A stretch of DNA of 12,336 nucleotides, from the NCBI GenBank assembly GCA_036939755.1, contig JALLAZ010000746.1, forward strand, positions 1 through 12,336, written 5' to 3'. The translations under genes and the position numbers were made by a program. This document shows positions 7,901 to 12,336 of this stretch, piece by piece. Positions within the stretch are counted from its first letter, which is position 1. Each line of letters opens with the position of its first letter. The stretch is from Stephanodiscus triporus (lineage: Eukaryota > Bacillariophyta > Thalassiosirophyceae > Thalassiosirales > Thalassiosiraceae). The notes under the pieces were generated by a model, which did not search any database, was not told the origin of the DNA, and was given only the letters and a program-made list of their open reading frames with translations.

Positions 7901-8332
7901 TTATTTCGCGAGCCGTACCGTCACGTCCGTCGTCGTCGTCGTCGTAGTTGTCATTGTCGTTGTCAAGTACCAATCGGCGCAACCACCTCGTCGACTCGGA
8001 ATCGGAGATTGCCGGGACGCCACCCACTCGCTCCTCGTAACGAAATTGGTCCCCCCCACTCCCCTCTTCTGACTTGCGTAAAACGTGAAGTCCTCCCCAC
8101 CGTTGCACGACAAATGCAGAACGTCCACGAGGTCAAAGGTCGGTAACGAGAAACGCTTCGTGGCCGTGGCGACGAACGCGCTCTTCGACAGGTCCGCCTC
8201 GTCGATGAGACGTCCCATGACGGAGCATAGGGTCGAATCGAAGACGACGGCGTTGCTGTAAACGACGGACGCGCCGGCGAAGCTATCGTCGCAAAGATCA
8301 CCGTTCACGAATTGAATGGCGGCATCCGCCAT
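7901..8332 (-). CDS. C-terminal part of a DOT1-like SAM-dependent methyltransferase
   Basis: From ATG 8332 this frame encodes 143 residues that resemble the second half of a Rossmann-type methyltransferase of the DOT1-like group. A strand-acid pattern (FVNGDLCDD) is followed by ASVVYSNAVVFD, where the family has an 'A.VV..NS.CFD' strand. After it comes F-V-A-T-A-T-K-R-F, matching the 'G..++T.TK' strand, and a final strand ending FTFYASQKR. The tail is low-complexity, with a threonine run from a (GTC)n tract at about 7928-7964. The SAM-binding motif I is absent from this frame, so 8332 is unlikely to be the true start of a working enzyme. The missing half appears upstream in another frame (8404-8765). 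DOT1 enzymes methylate histone H3 Lys79, but this relative could have another substrate. The frame is open further upstream with no earlier ATG of clear merit. Confidence 0.55.
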   Translation of the reverse strand: MADAAIQFVNGDLCDDSFAGASVVYSNAVVFDSTLCSVMGRLIDEADLSKSAFVATATKRFSLPTFDLVDVLHLSCNGGEDFTFYASQKRGVGGTNFVTRSEWVASRQSPIPSRRGGCADWYLTTTMTTTTTTTTDVTVRLAK

Positions 8333-8354
8333 GGTGATTGTAGCATCAGTATCG

Positions 8355-8403
8355 CTAGCAGGAGCAGCGGTAGCGGTGGCAGCGGTAGCTAAAGAAGTGG
8401 TAC
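8355..8403 (-). other. Candidate 49-nt intron in the methyltransferase gene
   Basis: Read on the minus strand, the interval begins GTACCACTTC and ends CCTGCTAG. Its length of 49 leaves remainder 1 on division by 3. Removing it joins the frame that contains the upstream SAM-motif half exactly to the frame of the DOT1-like C-terminal part: the codon split AC|C becomes Thr. The interval is pyrimidine-rich. It is short for a diatom intron, which is the main reason for caution. Confidence 0.3.
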
Positions 8404-8765
8404 GTGGCAGAGGCAGCTGGAACGACCGCGTGCATGATCGCCAAACGAAGCGCGGGAGTCGTCCCCTCCCCTCGTCGCTCCGCCTCGGCGCGCTCCTCGT
8501 CGCACTCCTATCCTCCCCCCCCCAGGCGGGACGCGACGCGATGACGATCCGAGTCGTGCTCGACCCCCCGCGGCGACACAGCGGTCGAACGCGAACGCGC
8601 CCCCCCCCCCCCCCCCCCCCCCCTTAAGCGCGCCGCGCGCATCCACGCGCCGCCCCGGCCGGACCCGTCGTCGGACGACGCGACGGGGAAATCTCGCGCG
8701 ACGACGGCCGCCGTCCTCATACTTTCCGCCCCCGACGACGGCATCGTCATCTCGACGACGACCAT
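8404..8765 (-). pseudogene. N-terminal half of the methyltransferase, interrupted by an in-frame TAG
   Basis: From ATG 8765 on the minus strand the frame encodes a motif-I-like SSDDGSGRGGAW, a glycine run from a 24-base G tract, then GVEHDSDRHRVASR. The latter is a strong match in form to the strand-acid segment after motif I of class I methyltransferases (the acidic residue contacts the SAM ribose). The frame is closed by TAG at 8510-8508, 4 bases past a nine-G tract. In the same frame after the stop comes ECDEERAEAERR...LRLAIMHAVV, helix-like and protein-like, running into the candidate intron at 8403. The TAG could be a real lesion (pseudogene), a homopolymer sequencing error or an unrecognised splice. 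The beta-strand before motif I is weakly hydrophobic, so motif I itself is less sure than the GVEHD segment. Confidence 0.4.
8600..8623. repeat. 24-base poly-C (poly-G on minus) tract
   Basis: An unbroken run of 24 C on the plus strand. If the minus-strand methyltransferase frame is real, it codes a glycine run between SAM motif I and the acidic strand. Nearby shorter runs are C9 at 8515-8523 and G9 at 8811-8819. Such runs are error-prone in sequencing and in replication. Confidence 0.9.
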
Positions 8766-9373
8766 CGCGCGCCCGAAGGACGTTGAGTATCGTCGACGCG
8801 CGGTCGCGGCGGGGGGGGGAGGGTCTCCCCGTGTGTGGCATTGGCGAGGGAGAGGGTGGAGGTCGGTCCCTCGTCCCTCCTCGTTACGTCGCGTTCAGGA
8901 CGTCGGTCGGCTCGACCACGAGGAGAAGGAGCCGACGTCTGGGCTTCGTTCCTCCCGTCGGACGCTCGACGTCGACGATGAGGAGGAGACGATCCTGCCA
9001 GCGACGAAAAGACCGTGGTCTTTAGTTTTTGGCGCGGCCACCAACTCCTCTTCCTCACCACGTTTTTTTCGTTTCGTCGGAGTGATGAAGAGGCGCAAAA
9101 GTTTGAGTCAGATATTTTACGATCAAATAAAATGAGGACAAACAAATCAAATAACTAACGCAACACCCTGTCATTGGGAGAAGGAGACAAAGGGTGCGGA
9201 CGAAGCAGGCAGTAAAGTAATCTCCTCATAGTTTGGCACTGCACCCTTATCCGCGAAGATAGGACCTCTAGATTCTCGTACCTGGCATCCTACTCCATCA
9301 TCTCCGCGGTTCTCCCCCTTCTTTCATCAACCCGACTTTCATCAGCACAACTTCCACATTCCTACGAAGAATC
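8766..9373. other. Gene-poor divergent region upstream of the MFS gene
   Basis: No convincing gene is seen in these 608 bases. The left part (8766 to about 9010) is GC-rich with many CGTCG and GGAG strings; frames on both strands are open by composition and lack recognisable domains. It probably contains the 5' end or leader of the minus-strand methyltransferase gene. The right part (9050-9373) is AT-richer and should hold the promoter and leader of the plus-strand transporter. A small direct repeat, actttcatca, lies at 9322-9345. Confidence 0.5.
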
Positions 9374-10894
9374 ATGTGCCTACCAGGCTCATCTGCCGGG
9401 CAGAGTGCCGATGGAAATCCTCCACATAACAAGCATGCTAGCGACAACAATGACCGAGCAGTCGCACGAAAAGTCCTCGATCGGGGGACGCTCCTCGCGT
9501 GCATGTCAGTCGTACTCTTGATCACCGGCATGTCTCTCACGTATCCCCATATGCAGAGTCGTCGCGATGAACTGGGCTGCGATTCTATGTGCTACGGGAC
9601 GATGACGTCGGTTCGATCCGCCCTGGGTCTCGTGGGCACTGCCGTGGTGGGACGACTTTCGGATAAAAACGGATCGCCATTGGCCCGATCTCTTGGTTCG
9701 TTGGGGATGAGGGCGAATAACAGTCCGAGCGGAAGGCGGGCGTGCCTATACCTGGGAACTATGGCAACTCTCATCGGATTGGCGATAGCCCTGTCTATGA
9801 ACTCGTTGCTTGGATTGTGGTTGAGTATGATCCCCGATGCATTGCTTCAGCATAACTTCGATGTGTACAAGGCTCTCCTTTCTGAATATCACAACGACAT
9901 CGATGATCTTGAGGCGCGAATCGGAGACGACCCCTCCGACGAAAAAGAGAAAACGAAGTATCGCGACAATAAGTCATCATCGCCCTCTCGGTCGGGTTCT
10001 GTTGGGAAATTGGGCATGTCGCTCGGCATTTCCTTCATGATCGGGCCGATGATAGCGGCTTTAACCTCGCCTACATTTCAATTCGCGGCCTGCTTCGCGA
10101 TTGTGTGTACCGTGGCCTCCGGAATCGTGATTTTCTATTTGCCGTTGCCCATTGCGACTGCTCAAAAGAAGGTGCACGATGTCCGTTACGAAAACCACCC
10201 TGTCCTGAAGAAGGAGAATGAATTTTCTTTGATGAAGCTCCTGAAACTGCAGACTCCCAAATCTTGTGCAGCAATGATGCTCCTCGTGATAAGACTGAAC
10301 ATGTCCCTAGCGTTTCAAATATTCAATACCGTATGGCCCGCATCTCTCAAGAGTAGGTTCAACTTTGGACCTTCCGACCATGCGAGGTTCATGAGTTTTA
10401 TTGGTATCTCGTATGCTTTTTCTCAGGGTTTCTTAGCCAAGCGTCTAGTTCAGGCATGGGGGAAGGATGGCAAGGTTTATCTCATTATGACATGTTGTGC
10501 CATTCTTGGTGCTGGAAGGTACATCGCATACTTCACAAACAGCTTGGTCGTCATATATATGACGTTTCTCTTTATCATAAATGCATTGGGTACGATGAAT
10601 ACGGTTATCACTGCAGATACGGGTACCATTGCTCCGAGCGACGAGATAGGCGCATTATTCGGAATGCTGCAAGCAGCCGAGAGTGCTGCTGGCATTGTAG
10701 GTCCGTTCTTAGGTGGCGTCATATCGAAATTTGGTCGGGATGCGCCCCTTATTGCCGTTGTTGGAGTATACAGCGGGTTATTCGCATTCGTGTCTTGGGG
10801 ATACGATTCTTATGTCGTTTCTTCCAACTGCTATGATTCGAAGCATGAAGGTAGTATTACATCCGGCAGAAAAGAAGTCAAGAAAACGATATGA
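9374..10894 (+). CDS. Major facilitator superfamily transporter
   Basis: A 506-residue membrane protein with about 12 hydrophobic helices in two groups of six. The first helix is near residues 40-57 (LLACMSVVLLITGMSLTYP) and the last near 463-485. MFS signature A appears in loop 2-3 as GRLSDKNG at 93-100. Residues 1-38 are hydrophilic and probably cytosolic. Between helices 4 and 5 sits a charged, Asp/Glu/Ser/Lys-rich insertion (about 172-210). Helix 11 (IGALFGMLQAAESAAGIVGPFLGG) and helix 10 with TADTGT look like drug:proton antiporter or SLC22A18/TetA-like MFS members, but the substrate cannot be told from sequence. Start ATG 9374 has A at -3. There is no plastid-type leader, so a plasma or vacuolar membrane site is more likely. 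No introns are needed. The tail is lysine-rich. Confidence 0.9.
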   Translation: MCLPGSSAGQSADGNPPHNKHASDNNDRAVARKVLDRGTLLACMSVVLLITGMSLTYPHMQSRRDELGCDSMCYGTMTSVRSALGLVGTAVVGRLSDKNGSPLARSLGSLGMRANNSPSGRRACLYLGTMATLIGLAIALSMNSLLGLWLSMIPDALLQHNFDVYKALLSEYHNDIDDLEARIGDDPSDEKEKTKYRDNKSSSPSRSGSVGKLGMSLGISFMIGPMIAALTSPTFQFAACFAIVCTVASGIVIFYLPLPIATAQKKVHDVRYENHPVLKKENEFSLMKLLKLQTPKSCAAMMLLVIRLNMSLAFQIFNTVWPASLKSRFNFGPSDHARFMSFIGISYAFSQGFLAKRLVQAWGKDGKVYLIMTCCAILGAGRYIAYFTNSLVVIYMTFLFIINALGTMNTVITADTGTIAPSDEIGALFGMLQAAESAAGIVGPFLGGVISKFGRDAPLIAVVGVYSGLFAFVSWGYDSYVVSSNCYDSKHEGSITSGRKEVKKTI

Positions 10895-11251
10895 CAAAGA
10901 GCTGGAAACCGATCAGTACACTTAACAAAACGGTGGTTGAAGAAATATCTAACGATTTAACTGTCACCCTAGTGAAGGTAGCAATCGTCAATTAGTGATA
11001 CCATATGGATTGGGAAATGAAGTTGAAATATCTTACCATTGATTTTTTTCATACTTACGCAGATTTTAGAAAATACTGGATGTAAAGCCCGTCAACCGTC
11101 TTTTTTACTTCGCGCATTGGCTGATAAAGATGGAAGAAATCACTGTCGACGATAGGTACACAAATCAATTCAAATGAAAACGCAAGTCATGGTTTCGAGA
11201 GCTTTCTAAAGTTTGCATTCTAGACTTAACGTTTGAGCTGTGTCCACAGAA
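10895..11251. other. Convergent intergenic region, no gene seen
   Basis: These 357 bases lie between the stop codons of the MFS gene and the minus-strand plastid-leader gene. They are AT-rich with stops in all frames at short intervals and should contain both 3' untranslated regions. No repeat, RNA gene or clear hairpin was recognised. Confidence 0.6.
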
Positions 11252-12106
11252 TTAAGCATCAAAATGCATCCTTACTAGATATGCCCGCAGCTCTGTATCT
11301 AATTCAGCAGGTACCGCAACGAAACCGTTGTCTGCACGAAACATTATCTCCCATGCATCTCCTTGCAGAGCCGCTGATAATCCTTCGCATTCCCCGTCAC
11401 CAGGCATCTTCACTGAAGAGGTGACGACTTTTCTCTCCGTGGTATGTTTTCCTCCTTGGATAGGCCAGAATGATCCTCCATCTGCGAGCCAAGCAAAATC
11501 TACTCCTTCTTCTCCCAAAGGCCATATTGATGCAGCTTTTCCCCATTGAGCTGCATCTTTTGGATTGGTTGTGCCAATGTGACTATTGCTAGGTTTCAGT
11601 GGCATACTCATTGCAGTCATTTTATTCTCCAGACTTCGAAAGTACTCAACTGATTCGCTCGAGTTGTATGTGTTGGAATCAAGCAAATCGAATTGTTCTT
11701 TTTTAATAATGATAGCTGCCAGATCATTCTTGTTCGCCACAGCTTCTATCGCATCTGGAGATAGTCCTCTGTACAGAAAACTGTACTTCGACCTGATAAC
11801 GCCCGACAAAAATGCGGTGTTGCAGAAGTTTTTTATGAACCGTGCAATCATCATGGGAGAAGTTGATAGACGGATGTAGGATACTTCAAGCGGGAGCCGA
11901 GCAGAGTTTATGCAGTATAGAAGAGGTGATGCAGAGTAAACGCCCGAAGTAATGATACCGCGTCTGCTTTCACTCGAGACATCATCCGTGTCATCGAAGC
12001 ATGCCCAAATTTTGTCTTGGACCGCAAAATCACGACGAAAGGGGGCGGTAAATGCTAGGGAAAACACAAGTAACGTCGATGGCGCAAGAAGATGTCGGAT
12101 AAACAT
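11252..12106 (-). CDS. Unknown protein with plastid-type leader; weak ADP-ribosyltransferase-like pattern
   Basis: I do not recognise this gene with confidence. The upstream frame opens with TTG at 12130, so I choose the first ATG at 12106, giving 284 residues. Residues 1-18 form a hydrophobic signal peptide ending ...LVFSLA, followed by FTAPFRR. This is a close match to the diatom plastid transit site (A-FxAP, then basic residues), so stromal import is likely. The rest is soluble and globular. A YRGL at 112-115, IGTTNPKDAAQWG at 177-189 and a late DAWEIMF (Glu at 253) occur in the order of the R-S-E signature of arginine-type ADP-ribosyltransferases (YRG, STS with a following A..F/W, and a glutamate before a hydrophobic strand). 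Two features stay unexplained: a Trp-rich core, SIWPLG...FAWLADGG.FWP (193-215), and the lack of the full E-x-E pair. It could equally be an algal family of unknown function. No introns are needed. It converges on the MFS gene. Confidence 0.75.
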   Translation of the reverse strand: MFIRHLLAPSTLLVFSLAFTAPFRRDFAVQDKIWACFDDTDDVSSESRRGIITSGVYSASPLLYCINSARLPLEVSYIRLSTSPMMIARFIKNFCNTAFLSGVIRSKYSFLYRGLSPDAIEAVANKNDLAAIIIKKEQFDLLDSNTYNSSESVEYFRSLENKMTAMSMPLKPSNSHIGTTNPKDAAQWGKAASIWPLGEEGVDFAWLADGGSFWPIQGGKHTTERKVVTSSVKMPGDGECEGLSAALQGDAWEIMFRADNGFVAVPAELDTELRAYLVRMHFDA

Positions 12107-12235
12107 CGGTCCAAAAGGATAAACCAGCAACCAGGGTCCTGAGAGAGAACACTTTTCGATCAGATATTCAGATCATCAGTCACAACTACATACTACAGTG
12201 CCAAGTACAGTTGTCCCGGAGGCGAAACTGTGTTT

Positions 12236-12335
12236 TTTCCCTCTGTACTGTTCCTACCGTAAGGCGAAAAAGGGGAAAATCGATATTTCCCTCTGTACTG
12301 TTCCTACTGTAGCTCGAAAAGTGGGAAAAAACTCA
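12236..12335. repeat. 50-bp tandem repeat, two copies, with flanking inverted ends
   Basis: The string tttccctctgtactgttcct begins at 12236 and again at 12286, an exact 50-bp period. The rest of the unit is similar but diverged (accgtaaggcgaaaaagggg against actgtagctcgaaaagtggg). Each unit begins tttccc and ends gggaaa, so each could fold back. The pair is bounded by a perfect 9-base inverted repeat: ttttttccc at 12233-12241 and gggaaaaaa at 12323-12331. The array may continue past the window. It lies upstream of the minus-strand gene starting at 12106. Confidence 0.75.
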
Positions 12336-12336
12336 A

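Noticed and set aside
8481..8510. A 30-nt GT..AG interval that would remove the in-frame TAG
   Set aside because: It would splice out the stop in phase, but 30 nt is too short for a credible spliceosomal intron.
8389..8841. Minus-strand 150-codon frame across the methyltransferase 5' region
   Set aside because: Starts at a true ATG but reads as Arg/Gly-rich shadow. The methyltransferase-like motifs lie in the other two frames. A short AFAFDRC segment could matter only if the poly-G tract is mis-sized.
8833..9135. Plus-strand 100-codon frame before the MFS gene
   Set aside because: Low complexity, no domain and no neighbour support. It sits where the 5' regions of two divergent genes are expected.
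8895..9145. Minus-strand frames as a first exon of the methyltransferase gene
   Set aside because: Both candidate frames begin with TTG rather than ATG and lack family features. An exon here is possible but unsupported.
12107..12130. TTG start adding eight residues to the unknown plastid-leader protein
   Set aside because: A nuclear eukaryotic gene should start at ATG. ATG 12106 places the signal peptide directly at the N-terminus.
1..12336. tRNA, rRNA, CRISPR, insertion sequence or viral genes
   Set aside because: No T-loop-like sequence in a cloverleaf context, no regularly spaced short repeats and no transposase, integrase or reverse transcriptase motifs were seen on either strand.

Overview
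The window looks like nuclear DNA from a photosynthetic stramenopile, most probably a diatom. It carries a eukaryotic eIF5B gene and a PPR gene of the loose, insertion-rich kind common in diatoms. Two predicted proteins begin with a signal peptide followed by an 'ASAFAP'-like phenylalanine motif, the bipartite plastid leader of diatoms and relatives. Genes are compact and mostly intron-poor, with intergenic gaps of about 0.1 to 0.6 kb. No prokaryotic operon features, tRNA, rRNA, CRISPR or recognisable transposase gene were seen.

Layout, left to right: degenerate AGCTAA-type repeats (about 141-219); a PPR protein (+, core 636-2246) probably lacking an upstream first exon in its open frame; an EF-hand plus RNase Z-type metallo-beta-lactamase protein with a plastid-type leader (-, 2344-4245); a 272-bp divergent promoter region; translation initiation factor eIF5B (+, 4518-7610); a DOT1-like SAM-dependent methyltransferase (-, 7901 to about 8765) whose 5' half is interrupted; a gene-poor stretch (8766-9373) ending in the promoter of an MFS transporter (+, 9374-10894); a convergent gap; an unrecognised plastid-leader protein with a weak ADP-ribosyltransferase-like pattern (-, 11252-12106); and a 50-bp tandem repeat at the right edge (12236-12335).

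The six genes alternate strand strictly (+ - + - + -), so every gap is either divergent or convergent. The flanks of the 4246-4517 divergent promoter are very GC-rich and rich in trinucleotide repeats, and both flanking genes become less GC-rich toward their 3' ends. The genes share no obvious pathway, although the PPR protein, the RNase Z-like protein and eIF5B are all linked to RNA metabolism or translation. The observations most worth checking are the EF-hand/RNase Z fusion, the interrupted methyltransferase and the unknown plastid-leader protein. I see no convincing multi-gene novel system.
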